Assembly (NCBI GenBank): GCA_964393105.1
Contig: CAYMSM010000069.1
Location: forward strand, 1-36,077
Reading direction: 5' to 3'
From: CALMEC01 sp964393105
GTDB taxonomy: Bacteria; Actinomycetota; Thermoleophilia; Miltoncostaeales; Miltoncostaeaceae
Length of the DNA: 36,077 nucleotides
A model generated the notes under the pieces. The model ran no database searches, had not been told where the DNA came from, and saw only the letters and a list, made by a program, of their open reading frames with translations. Below, one piece after another: positions 24,350-31,918 of the stretch. A program made the position numbers and the translations under genes. Numbering within the stretch: position 1 is the stretch's first letter; each line of letters opens with the position of its first letter.

Positions 24350-24511
24350 GGGCCCGCAAAAGAAGTACTGCGGCGATCTGGCGGCTGCAACCCGTCGCCA
24401 GACGGCGCCCGCGAGATCGCCGTTATTCCCGATAGCGGCGAGGCTCGCGGCCACCGCCTGACTCGGGTTTCGCTCGCCATCTCGACACAGCACATATTCT
24501 TTTACGGGCCC
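24350..24511. mobile_element. MITE-like element, 162 bp, with terminal inverted repeats and TTA target duplication
   Basis: The ends GGGCCCGCAAAAGAA (24350-24364) and the inverse of TTCTTTTACGGGCCC (24497-24511) match at 14 of 15 positions. TTA flanks both ends (24347-24349 and 24512-24514). The interior has nested stems: CGGCGATCT with AGATCGCCG (24371-24379, 24414-24422) and TCTGGCG with CGCCAGA inside. It encodes nothing. Removing the element plus one TTA leaves the lipoprotein stop (TAA) 42 bp before the permease GTG, a normal operon gap. That is what an insertion predicts. I cannot name the transposase family. Confidence 0.6.
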
Positions 24512-25417
24512 TTAGCTGATGGCTCCGTTGATCTGCGGGTTGTCGATCGCCCCGTCCTGAACCCCCCACTTCGTCAGGATCGTCGTGTATGTGCCGTTCG
24601 CGATCAGGACCTTCAACGCGTCGAGGACCGGCTGGGCCATGCCGTTCCCCTTGGGAATCGCGATGCCGTAGGGCGCGGCCCCGAATGCCTCGCCGGAGAG
24701 CTTGAACTGGCCGTTGGACTTGTTGACGATGTCGCCCGCGACGGGCGAGTCGGCCATGCCGACCTCTCCCCGGTCGCTCGCGAGGGCGAGGTTCGCAGCG
24801 TTCTGGTCCGGGAAGACGAGGACTGTCACGCCCGGCTTGCCCGCCGTCTTGCACGTGGCGCTCTGCGCGGTGGCGGCTTCTGCCTGCGTCGTCCCGCGCT
24901 CGACGGCGACCTTGAGCCCGCAGAGGTCGTCGAGCGTGTTGATCACGGGACCGCCCTGCGCCTTCACGTAGAAGGAGGTGCCGGCCGAGAGGTAGGTGAC
25001 GAAGTCGACGACCTCCTCGCGCTCCTTGGTGTCGGTGAACGACGACATGCCGAGGTCGTACCTGCCGGCGGCGAGGCCCGGGATGATGCCGTCGAAGGTC
25101 GCGTTGACGACGTTGATCTTGAGCCCCAGCACCGCCCCGAGGGCCTGGGCGAGGTCGGCGTCCATGCCCTCCACGGTCTTCCCGTCGGCGCCGATGAACT
25201 CGTTTGGCGCGTAGGTGGCATCCGCCGCGACGGTCAGCGTGCCCTTCGAGCTGATGTCGGCGGGCACCGCGGCCGCGATCGCCTGGTCGGTGGTGAGCGC
25301 GCCGGTGGTCGTGCCCGCGGTGCCGCTGTCGTCGTCTCCGCAGCCGGCCGCGAGGACCGCCGTCAGTGAGACGAGCAGGAGCACGGCGAGTAGGGAGATC
25401 CTCGGACGCTTCACCAT
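24512..25417 (-). CDS. Polar amino-acid ABC transporter substrate-binding lipoprotein
   Basis: The 301-residue type II periplasmic-binding-like (SBP_bac_3) protein has its lipobox 'VLAAGC' (C26) followed by an Asp/Ser/Thr linker. 'GTLTVAADATYAPNEFIGAD' and 'TVEGMDADLAQALGAVLGL' are the ligand-binding N-lobe motifs, and 'SFTDTKEREEVVDFVTYLSA' is the hinge region of the family. The cognate permease and ATPase lie downstream on the same strand, separated by the 162-bp element. A strong GGAGGAAGGA ribosome site precedes the ATG. The stop TAA is formed by the copy of the target duplication next to the element. Confidence 0.88.
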   Translation of the reverse strand: MVKRPRISLLAVLLLVSLTAVLAAGCGDDDSGTAGTTTGALTTDQAIAAAVPADISSKGTLTVAADATYAPNEFIGADGKTVEGMDADLAQALGAVLGLKINVVNATFDGIIPGLAAGRYDLGMSSFTDTKEREEVVDFVTYLSAGTSFYVKAQGGPVINTLDDLCGLKVAVERGTTQAEAATAQSATCKTAGKPGVTVLVFPDQNAANLALASDRGEVGMADSPVAGDIVNKSNGQFKLSGEAFGAAPYGIAIPKGNGMAQPVLDALKVLIANGTYTTILTKWGVQDGAIDNPQINGAIS

Positions 25418-25629
25418 CGTTCCTTCCTCCTGTGAGAACCGTCACCGGTCAGGGCCGGCAGGTCACGGGACTCTACCGCGGCCCGCGAAGAAACGATGCG
25501 GTCTCCTCACATCCGCCCGTTCGTGAGGCGTCCCGGGTGATGAGTTCCGGGCGCGTGAGTGGAGCCATATGTCCGCCCTCATCGATGAGGCGGAACGACC
25601 AGTTCGCGCGGCTCGGGCGAGCCAGGGGT

Positions 25630-27159
25630 CTACGTGCCGAACCGCTCGACGAGCAGGCCGTGGCGCAGACCGCGGTCGCTCACGGTGAGGGATTTCTTGC
25701 CGAGCCTCGCCATCACCGTTTTCACGATGCACGCGCCGGCCAGGATGACCTCGGCGCGCTTCGGTTGCAGGCCGACGATCGCTCGCCGCTCCTCGACGCT
25801 GCGGGTGCGGTAGAGCTCGATCTGCCGGTCGATCTCGGCGCGGTCGAGTTCCGTGCCTTGGACGATGTCCGGGTCGTACGTTGCGAGGCCATGCTTGACC
25901 GCGGTGAGGTTGGTGACGGCGCCGCCCATGCCGACGAGCGTGTCGGGCGTGGGCCGGCCGTTGAGACGCGCGAGGTCGGCGGCGATCGCGTCGAGCGCGT
26001 TGCGGAGGAGTTCCTGCGAGACGACGCCGGAGAGGCGGTGCTTCTCCGTGTAACGGGCTGCGCCCACATCGACGCTGAACCGCTCGTTGACCTGCTCGCC
26101 GTGGCCGAACGTGAACTGCGAGCTGCCGCCGCCGGTGTCGAACACGACCAGCGAGCCCTGCGCGAGACGGAGCCCGGACTTCACCGCGAGATAGGCGAGC
26201 CGACCCTCCTCCTCGCTGGAGATGACCTCGATGGCAACACCGCAGCGGGCTTGCACGGCAGCGACGAGGTCGGCGCTGTTGCGCGCGATGCGCATCCCGG
26301 CCGTGCCGACTGCGGCGATGGTGGCGACGCCGTTCCGATCCGCTTCGTCGGCCATGCCGGCGATCGCCGAGATCGTCCGCTCCATCGGCTCTGCGTTGAG
26401 CTCGCCGTTGTCCTGGAGACCTTCGCCGAGTCGCGTGACCTCGGCGCGGTCCACGATCGTCCGCCAGGCACCGTCCGAGCTCCGCTCGCCGATGTGGAAC
26501 TTGACCGAGTTCGTGCCGACGTCGATGACCGCGCAGCGCCGCACCTCGAATCCGAGGAGCGCCTTGAGGCCGCGCGGATAGCTCACGTTCGGAGGCGAGG
26601 CGAGTCCGAACTCGTGCACGGTCGCGATCACGCGGTTCGGGTCTTCCGATTCGATCGCGATCGTCCGCGTCGCCTGGCCGTCGACGCGCACCTCGGTGGC
26701 CTCCGCCATGCAGCCGTTGACGGTGTAGCGGGCGCGCTTCTTGTGTACGTGCACGGCGCGCAGGGAATGGTGCGGACGCACGAGTTCGTCGACGAACCGG
26801 TCGAGCGTGTAGCTGCTGCCCGCGGGTAACCGGATCGGGATTGCCAGGGCCGCGAAGACCCTGCCCACGTCCACCGTGGAGAGTGGGAACGCCGCCTTCA
26901 CGATGGGCACCCATTGCTCGAGTCCGTCCCCGTTCACCTGCACGAGCCGCTTGATGTCCATCAGGTCGTCGCGGATCTTGACGTTGGCATTACCAACGGC
27001 CGAGAGCAGGTAGAGCTCGTCGCTTTCCTGCACCCGCTCCGGCGAGCGCGCCGCGAAGCGACCCTCGACGGCGCCAAACTGCTTGCCGAACGCACGCCAT
27101 TCCCAGCGACCGACGACCGCAGGCTTCGGACTGTGCTCATCGCCCCGGAGGTGTGCCAT
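25630..27159 (-). CDS. CYTH-like / Ppx-GppA phosphatase fusion
   Basis: The 509-residue protein has two domains. Residues 18 to about 205 look like a divergent CYTH (triphosphate tunnel) domain: 'RWEWRAFG', 'ESDELYLLS', 'NVKIRDDLMDIKRL', a 'VHKKRARYTVNGCMAEATEV' strand pair and 'TIAIESEDP' with alternating charged residues. Residues 209-509 are a Ppx/GppA exopolyphosphatase/pppGpp phosphatase: 'VIDVGTNSVKFHI', the 'EEEGRLAYLAVKSGL' region and 'VVFDTGGGSSQFTF' are its phosphate-binding loops. A tunnel-fold domain that binds polyphosphate or nucleotides fused to an exopolyphosphatase suggests substrate delivery or control. The ATG at 27157-27159 has AAGGA at good spacing. No ppk gene is in view. 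Confidence 0.75.
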   Translation of the reverse strand: MAHLRGDEHSPKPAVVGRWEWRAFGKQFGAVEGRFAARSPERVQESDELYLLSAVGNANVKIRDDLMDIKRLVQVNGDGLEQWVPIVKAAFPLSTVDVGRVFAALAIPIRLPAGSSYTLDRFVDELVRPHHSLRAVHVHKKRARYTVNGCMAEATEVRVDGQATRTIAIESEDPNRVIATVHEFGLASPPNVSYPRGLKALLGFEVRRCAVIDVGTNSVKFHIGERSSDGAWRTIVDRAEVTRLGEGLQDNGELNAEPMERTISAIAGMADEADRNGVATIAAVGTAGMRIARNSADLVAAVQARCGVAIEVISSEEEGRLAYLAVKSGLRLAQGSLVVFDTGGGSSQFTFGHGEQVNERFSVDVGAARYTEKHRLSGVVSQELLRNALDAIAADLARLNGRPTPDTLVGMGGAVTNLTAVKHGLATYDPDIVQGTELDRAEIDRQIELYRTRSVEERRAIVGLQPKRAEVILAGACIVKTVMARLGKKSLTVSDRGLRHGLLVERFGT

Positions 27160-27359
27160 CGTCGATGTCCTTCCATCTTCGCAAGCTCGCGCTCGACGCC
27201 CGGATGGGCTCTGCGAATCATCGCACCAAGCGGAATACTTGTAGTCGGCTGCAACCGAGAAAGGAACGGCCCATGGCTTCCACCCACCTGGTGCAGGCCG
27301 GGGGTGAGCCCGGCCGGAGGGACTCCCGGCGACGGAGATCGTCGTGCTCCACGACGCTG

Positions 27360-27509
27360 AGTCCGAGAGTCGCTCGTGGTCCTCTTCTTCGAGACGGAGG
27401 ACGACTACAGGCGCGGCGATGAGGGCTGAACGCGATGCCGGCCGACGACACTCCGGGGCGGCGCACCTCGGTGACGAGGTACGACGTCGCGATCCGCATG
27501 ACCGCGTAG
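27360..27509 (+). pseudogene. Remnant of a small ABM-like / dimeric-barrel protein
   Basis: One frame reads 'SLVVLFFETEDDYRRGDE' and then hits TGA. After a one-base shift at about 27423 the next frame continues 'LNAMPADDTPGRRTSVTR' and 'YDVAIRMTA' to a TAG at 27507-27509. Together they resemble the C-terminal half of small actinobacterial proteins of the dimeric alpha+beta-barrel type. The upstream half is not recognisable and contains further stops. It appears to be a decayed gene with at least one 1-base deletion. Confidence 0.45.
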
Positions 27510-27732
27510 CGGTCCCGCCCAAACGGAGGACCTACGTCGCTTGTCGAGCCGGGGAACATGGATGCGTCCCACATTGTGGCGATGGGGGTGGAGAGGAAAT
27601 GGTGCCCCTCCCGCACCGTGTCCCGTAGGCAGAGATTCCGCTCGATCGGGGCCTGGCGCGCGACACAGGACGATCCCTGGGCGCCCCGACCCACGGGACC
27701 CCGCGCGAGCCCCGGTGAACAGGCAATGCCTA

Positions 27733-27750
27733 CTCTACGAGAACGTAGAG
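27733..27750. promoter_or_regulatory. Perfect hairpin or operator CTCTACG-AGAA-CGTAGAG
   Basis: A 7-bp perfect inverted repeat with a 4-nt spacer lies 50 bp before the CsoR-type box and upstream of the small copper-island genes. Its arms differ from CsoR sites, so another regulator or a small terminator for the remnant gene is possible. Confidence 0.3.
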
Positions 27751-27800
27751 GGCTGACGTTTCGAGGGGCGGTGAGTGCCGGCCCCAGCGCCCGTCCGTAG

Positions 27801-27818
27801 TTACCCCCACTGGGTATG
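27801..27818 (+). promoter_or_regulatory. CsoR-type copper operator, copy 1
   Basis: TTACCCCCACTGGGTATG contains the TACCC...GGGTA inverted repeat with a C/G-rich centre known for CsoR operators (family knowledge). It lies 72 bp upstream of the first small copper-island gene. With the matching site before copA and csoR itself at the end of the island, control by CsoR is likely. Confidence 0.6.
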
Positions 27819-27889
27819 TGGTCTGGGCCCGATGCCCGGGGGGTCCGGGGTGGGGGACACTCTGGGCACCAAGGAGAAGGAGGCTTGTG

Positions 27890-28027
27890 ATGCATGTCTG
27901 GATGGATGGATGGGACTGGGTCTGGATGACGGGGATGATGGTCACCTGGGTCGTTCTCATCGCGGCCGCGGTGTACGTCGCCGTGAGACTCGCGCACCGG
28001 CCTCCCATCGATCGCGACAACTCATGA
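27890..28027 (+). CDS. Tiny Met/Trp-rich membrane protein of the copper island
   Basis: The 45-residue protein has an N-terminus unusually rich in Met and Trp ('MHVWMDGWDWVWMTGMM') running straight into one transmembrane helix ('WVVLIAAAVYVAVRL') and a short polar tail. Met/His-rich small membrane proteins often accompany copper exporters; here the context is a CsoR operator upstream and copA downstream. A metal-sensing or chaperone role is inferred only. The ribosome site GGAGG lies 6 nt from the ATG. The stop overlaps the next ATG (ATGA). No family name can be given. Confidence 0.6.
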   Translation: MHVWMDGWDWVWMTGMMVTWVVLIAAAVYVAVRLAHRPPIDRDNS

Positions 28028-28314
28028 ACGAGCTCCTCATCCTCGCGCTGGTGCTCGCGTGCCCACTGATGATGCTGTGGATGATGCGTGGCCATCACCA
28101 CGGGGTTCAAGGCGGCGACGGCGACGTTGGCGGCAGCGACACCTGCGACACTTCGATCGAGGCGAGGTCGACCGCGGAGCTCAGATGCCAGCGCGATGAG
28201 CTCGACCGCTTGATCGAGCAGCGCGAGACCGAGGAAGCGGAGTCGATCCAGGGTGGCGACGAGCAACTGTCGCTTCGCTCCGGGCGCTCTGGCCATGACA
28301 GCTCATCGGGGTAA
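28024..28314 (+). CDS. Small His/Met-rich membrane protein (DUF2933-like start)
   Basis: The 96-residue protein begins 'MNELLILALVLACPLMMLWM' and continues 'MRGHHHG', one helix ending in a Met/His metal-binding-looking cluster. This resembles DUF2933 proteins found near copper genes (tentative). The rest is charged: 'RCQRDELDRLIEQRETEEAE' predicts a cytoplasmic or periplasmic coiled coil similar to heavy-metal-associated small proteins. Coupled to the previous gene by an ATGA overlap. Function unknown; copper handling is inferred from context. Confidence 0.6.
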   Translation: MNELLILALVLACPLMMLWMMRGHHHGVQGGDGDVGGSDTCDTSIEARSTAELRCQRDELDRLIEQRETEEAESIQGGDEQLSLRSGRSGHDSSSG

Positions 28315-28537
28315 CGTCCCGGTCGCCTGGCGAGAGCTTCGCGCCGAGCCGTCCCAGGCGTTCGTTGCCCTCCCCGCGGTCGCCGCGGCGGTGGTGCTCG
28401 TCCTGCTGCTCTCAGGGCCCAGGCGAGGGATGGTCGAATCGGTGACGGTCTGCGCGGCCGGCTGCCGCGACGAATTACCTGCACCGCCGGGCCGGCCCAT
28501 TGTCCATATACCCTCATGGGGTACAGTCGAGGGATGA
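28295..28537 (+). CDS. Possible small membrane protein before copA
   Basis: The 80-codon frame starts at ATG 28295, overlapping the previous gene by 20 bp. It has one hydrophobic segment ('AFVALPAVAAAVVLVLLLSG') and a 'CAAGC' cysteine pair. It lacks a good ribosome site, and its 3' end covers the copA promoter and operator. It may be real (a third copper-island membrane peptide) or chance; I lean slightly against it. Confidence 0.3.
   Translation: MTAHRGNVPVAWRELRAEPSQAFVALPAVAAAVVLVLLLSGPRRGMVESVTVCAAGCRDELPAPPGRPIVHIPSWGTVEG
28500..28527 (+). promoter_or_regulatory. copA promoter with CsoR-type operator in the spacer
   Basis: TTGTCC (28500-28505) and TACAGT (28522-28527) are spaced 16 bp. 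Between them, and touching the -10, lies ATACCCTCATGGGGTA (28508-28523), an inverted repeat of the CsoR type. Repressor bound here would block polymerase; Cu(I) binding to CsoR would release it (known mechanism for the family). Confidence 0.65.
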
Positions 28538-28547
28538 GGAAGGGCGA

Positions 28548-30692
28548 ATGAACGCGACTCGCAGCCGGATGACGAACGAGCTGCGCCTCGATCTCGAAGG
28601 AATGTCGTGCGCGGCCTGCGCCTCCCGCATCGAGAAGCAGCTCAACAAAGTCGAGGGCGTCGAGGCGTCGGTCAACTTCGCAACCGAGAAGGCGACCGTC
28701 CGCTGCGACCCGTCGGTGACGGTCGATGAGCTCGTCAGCGCGGTCGAGTCCGTCGGCTACCACGCACACCCTTCCGAGCCCGCACATATCGGGCCCCACG
28801 ACCACGAGGACGGGGAACACCATCATCACGACGAGCCCGTCGCGGTTCTGCGCCGCCGGTTGGTCGTGGCGATCGTGCTGACCGCGCCTGTCGCGCTGCT
28901 GGCGATGGTGCCGTCGCTCCAGTTCGCGGGCTGGGAGTGGCTCGCACTCGTCCTCTCGACGCCGGTAGTCGTCTACTGCGGCGCCGGTTTCCACCGGGCC
29001 GCGTGGACGAGCGCCCGCCACGCGGCGGCGACGATGGACACGCTGATCTCGATGGGCACGCTCGCCGCCTGGCTGTGGTCGACGGTCGTTCTCATCGGCG
29101 ACATCGCTACCGACACCTACTTCGAGGTCGCAGCCGTGATCACGACGCTGATCCTGCTCGGCCGCTACCTCGAGGCCCAAGCCAAGAGCCGCTCCTCCGA
29201 GGCGATCCGCAAACTGCTGGAGCTCGGGGCGAAGGAGGCGCGCGTCCTGCGCGACGGGGTCGAGGTCCTCGTGCCTGCCGGGGAGCTTCGGGTCGGCGAC
29301 CTCATCGTCGTCCGGCCCGGCGAGAAGATCGCCACGGACGGCGTCGTCGAGGAGGGCGCGTCCGCGGTCGACCAGTCGATGCTCACCGGTGAGTCGCTCC
29401 CGGTCGAGGTCGGGCCCGGCTCGGACGTCGCCGGGGCGACGATCAACACCTATGGCCGTCTGGTCGTCCGGGCGAGCAAGGTCGGCGCTGACACGGCGCT
29501 GGCGCAGATCGCCCGCCTCGTCGAGGCCGCACAGTCGGGGAAGGCTCCGGTGCAGCGTCTCGCGGATCGGGTCTCGGCGATCTTCGTTCCCATCGTGATC
29601 GTGATCGCGCTGGCGACACTGGGCGGGTGGTTGGCCTCAGGCGCGGGCGCAGCGTCAGCGTTCACCGCCGCGGTCGCCGTGTTGATCATCGCCTGCCCCT
29701 GCGCGCTCGGCCTCGCCACGCCGACGGCCTTGATGGTCGGGACGGGTCGCGGCGCCCAACTCGGGATCCTGATCAAGGGCCCGCAGATCCTCGAGCAGAC
29801 GCGACGAGTCAGAACGATCGTCCTCGACAAGACCGGCACGATCACCGAGGGCAAGATGGAGCTCGCCGAGGTCGTCGTGTCGGACCACGGGACGCGGGCC
29901 GACGTGCTGCGATTCGGCGGCGCCGTCGAGGCGGCGTCCGAGCATCCGATCGCCCAGGCGATCGCCGCGTCGGCCCGGCGCGAGCTTGGTGAGCTGCCCA
30001 AGGTCACGGACTTCCGAAACCTGCCCGGGGTCGGCGTCCGCGGCATCGTCGAGGGTCACGAGGTCGAGGTGGGTCGCCGTGACGGTGCGATCACCGTCGC
30101 CTGGGACGGGCAGGCGCGCGCGACCCTCGTCGTCCGCGACACCGTCAAACCGACCAGCGCCGAGGCGATCAGCCAGCTCAAGGGGCTCGGCCTGACACCG
30201 CTGCTGCTGACCGGCGACAACGGGGAGACCGCCAGGCGCGTCGCCGACGAGGTTGGGATCGAGCGTGTGCTGGCCGAGGTCGACCCCGAGGGCAAGGTCG
30301 CCGAGGTCAGGCGGCTTCAGGAGTCCGGCGAGGTCGTGGCCATGGTCGGCGACGGCGTCAACGACGCGCCGGCGCTGGCGCAGGCGGACCTCGGGCTGTC
30401 GATCGGCACCGGCACCGACGTGGCCATCGAGGCATCCGACCTGACGCTCGTCTCTGGCGACCTGCGGGCCGCCGCGGACGCGATCCGGCTCGCACGCCGA
30501 ACCCTGAGCACGATCAAGGGCAACCTCTTCTGGGCCTTCGCCTACAACGTCGCCGCGATTCCGCTCGCCGTCGCCGGCCTGCTGAACCCGATCATCGCTG
30601 CCGCGGCGATGGCCGCATCGAGCCTCTTCGTCATCACCAACAGCCTGCGCCTGCGGCGATTCCGCAGCGCCCGCCAGGGAGCAACCGCATGA
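28548..30692 (+). CDS. copA: Cu(I)-exporting P1B-type ATPase
   Basis: The 714-residue P1B-1 ATPase has one N-terminal heavy-metal-associated domain with 'GMSCAAC' (about residues 18-24). A His-rich linker 'HDHEDGEHHHHDE' (about 84-96) follows before the first helix. The ion-path 'CPC' lies in 'IIACPCALGLATPTALM', the actuator 'TGES' near 280, the phosphorylated Asp in 'DKTGT' near 427, 'SEHPIA' is the P1B ATP-site motif, and the hinge is 'GDGVNDAP'. The C-terminal helices have 'AYN' and 'MAASSLFVITNSLRLR' with the Met/Ser signature for Cu(I). It exports Cu(I) from the cytoplasm. ATG at 28548 with GGAAGGG; the stop overlaps csoR (ATGA). Confidence 0.93.
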   Translation: MNATRSRMTNELRLDLEGMSCAACASRIEKQLNKVEGVEASVNFATEKATVRCDPSVTVDELVSAVESVGYHAHPSEPAHIGPHDHEDGEHHHHDEPVAVLRRRLVVAIVLTAPVALLAMVPSLQFAGWEWLALVLSTPVVVYCGAGFHRAAWTSARHAAATMDTLISMGTLAAWLWSTVVLIGDIATDTYFEVAAVITTLILLGRYLEAQAKSRSSEAIRKLLELGAKEARVLRDGVEVLVPAGELRVGDLIVVRPGEKIATDGVVEEGASAVDQSMLTGESLPVEVGPGSDVAGATINTYGRLVVRASKVGADTALAQIARLVEAAQSGKAPVQRLADRVSAIFVPIVIVIALATLGGWLASGAGAASAFTAAVAVLIIACPCALGLATPTALMVGTGRGAQLGILIKGPQILEQTRRVRTIVLDKTGTITEGKMELAEVVVSDHGTRADVLRFGGAVEAASEHPIAQAIAASARRELGELPKVTDFRNLPGVGVRGIVEGHEVEVGRRDGAITVAWDGQARATLVVRDTVKPTSAEAISQLKGLGLTPLLLTGDNGETARRVADEVGIERVLAEVDPEGKVAEVRRLQESGEVVAMVGDGVNDAPALAQADLGLSIGTGTDVAIEASDLTLVSGDLRAAADAIRLARRTLSTIKGNLFWAFAYNVAAIPLAVAGLLNPIIAAAAMAASSLFVITNSLRLRRFRSARQGATA

Positions 30693-30997
30693 GCGAGACC
30701 GCCAACCACGTCCACGGCTACAGCACGAACAAGGCGGCGTTGGTGAAACGGCTGCACCGGATCGAAGGCCAGGTCCGCGGCGTCGAACGGATGCTCGACG
30801 AGGACCGTTACTGCATCGACATCCTCACCCAGATCGCCGCCGTCAACACCGCCCTCGAGAGCCTCGCCTTCCAGCTCCTCGAAGATCATGTCAACCATTG
30901 CGTGGCGAGCGCGCTCGCGTCAGGAAACGAAGCGGAGGCTGCCGAGAAGAGCCGGGAGCTCGTCGAGGCCGTCCACCGGTTCTCGCGCACGCGGTAA
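30689..30997 (+). CDS. csoR: Copper-sensing repressor CsoR
   Basis: The 102-residue all-helical DUF156 regulator has 'ALVKRLHRIEGQVRGVERML' as the conserved first helix. The Cu(I) ligand triad is C42 ('YCIDIL'), H67 and C71 ('DHVNHC'), in the C-x24-H-x3-C spacing of copper-type CsoR as opposed to RcnR or FrmR. In the absence of Cu(I) it should bind the two TACCC/GGGTA operators at 27801 and 28508. It is coupled to copA by an ATGA overlap, giving negative feedback. Confidence 0.9.
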   Translation: MSETANHVHGYSTNKAALVKRLHRIEGQVRGVERMLDEDRYCIDILTQIAAVNTALESLAFQLLEDHVNHCVASALASGNEAEAAEKSRELVEAVHRFSRTR

Positions 30998-31083
30998 CCA
31001 TCGGGGGCGACGAAGACAAGCGAGATCTGTTTCCAACGGCCGCACACGCTGAGGTCTCGCCCAAGTTGACGCGCGAAGTCGCT

Positions 31084-31872
31084 TCAGCGCAGCTTGTTCG
31101 CCCGGATCGTCGAGCCCATCGCGCCGAACTTCTCGGCCTTGCGGCGGGTGTCCTCGAAGGCTGATCGGGCGTAGGTGTCGACGAGCTCGCCTTGGGTGAT
31201 GTCGGTGTAGGCCCGCTGGACCAGCAGGCGTGCGTGCTCACCGTGGAGCAGCGCACCGGCGATTCAGGCAGTCCAGAGGTCGATGCGTTTGCGGGCGTCC
31301 TCGGAGACCTCGTGGTGGATCACGACGTCGGCGATCTGCAGGCGGCCGCCGGGGCGCAGGACCCGGTCGATCTCGTCGAAGACGGCGTCCTTGTCGGGCA
31401 CGAGGTCGATGACGCCGTTGGAGATCACCACATCGACGGAGGCGTCTTCGAGCGGCAGCGCCTCGATCAGCGACTCGTGCAGCTCCAGACCCTCCAGCCC
31501 CATCTCCCGGGCGCTGACTCGCGCGAGTTCCAGCATCGATGACGTCATGTCGACGCCGATGACGCGCCCGGTGGGGCCGGTCATCTGCGCGGCGATCAGC
31601 AGGTCGGTGCCGGCGCCGCAGCCGAGGTCGAGGACGATCGACCCGGGGTCGATGCGCCCCAGCGTCCAGTGGTTTGCCACGCCGGCGAAGCTCTCCACCG
31701 TTGCGTCCGGGACACGCGCAAGCTCCGGCTCGGGATAGCCGAGCTCCCGCGCCCAGGCACGCCCGGTGGGGAAGATGAACTCGCGCTCCTGGTCGTTCGA
31801 GACCTCGGTGTAAGTCTTTCGGATCTCTTCGCGCAGGACGTCAACGTCGATTGGGATGTCGGTGGTGCTCAT
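31084..31872 (-). CDS. ArsM/UbiE-like SAM methyltransferase with in-frame TGA (candidate selenoprotein)
   Basis: The class I methyltransferase has motif I 'LDLGCGAGTD' (81-90), 'VIGVDMTSSML' and 'VVISNGVIDLVPDK' plus 'RVLRPGGRLQIADVV', close to ArsM-like enzymes. After 202 codons the frame meets TGA at 31264-31266 in 'DLWTA(TGA)IAGALL'. Relatives have Cys there ('DLWTGCIAG', from memory). The frame then runs 59 more codons without a stop and ends 'EKFGAMGSTIRANK', matching the family C-terminus, before TGA at 31084-31086. A SECIS-like hairpin starts 7 nt after the first TGA. I call it 262 residues with selenocysteine at 203. Alternatives: recent nonsense mutation or sequencing error. ATG with GGAGGG. 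Confidence 0.7.
31230..31256 (-). promoter_or_regulatory. Bacterial SECIS-like hairpin downstream of in-frame TGA
   Basis: On the minus-strand mRNA GUGCG and GCUC pair with GAGC and CGCAC (nine pairs, a CU/A internal loop) around the six-base loop CACGGU, which contains GGU. The stem begins 7 nt, and the loop 18 nt, after the UGA. In E. coli fdhF the loop begins about 17 nt after UGA and contains GGU. Loop size, GGU and distance therefore fit the bacterial SECIS model for SelB. Confidence 0.6.
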
Positions 31873-31918
31873 GTGGTGATGCCCTCCGGGTGGGTGGTCG
31901 GGGCTGACGCGGTGGGGT

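Larger units (their letters stand above)
27160..27889. other. Gene-poor stretch with a gene remnant and copper-type operator
   Basis: These 730 bases hold no intact gene that I can support. They contain a frameshifted remnant (27360-27509), a perfect small hairpin (27733-27750) and a CsoR-type operator (27801-27818), all listed separately. Translated frames elsewhere are Arg/Pro-rich shadows. Confidence 0.5.

Noticed and set aside
31264..31872. Methyltransferase annotated as a complete 202-residue protein ending at the first TGA
   Set aside because: The family C-terminus continues in frame past the TGA for 59 codons with a SECIS-like hairpin; truncation would remove conserved sequence.
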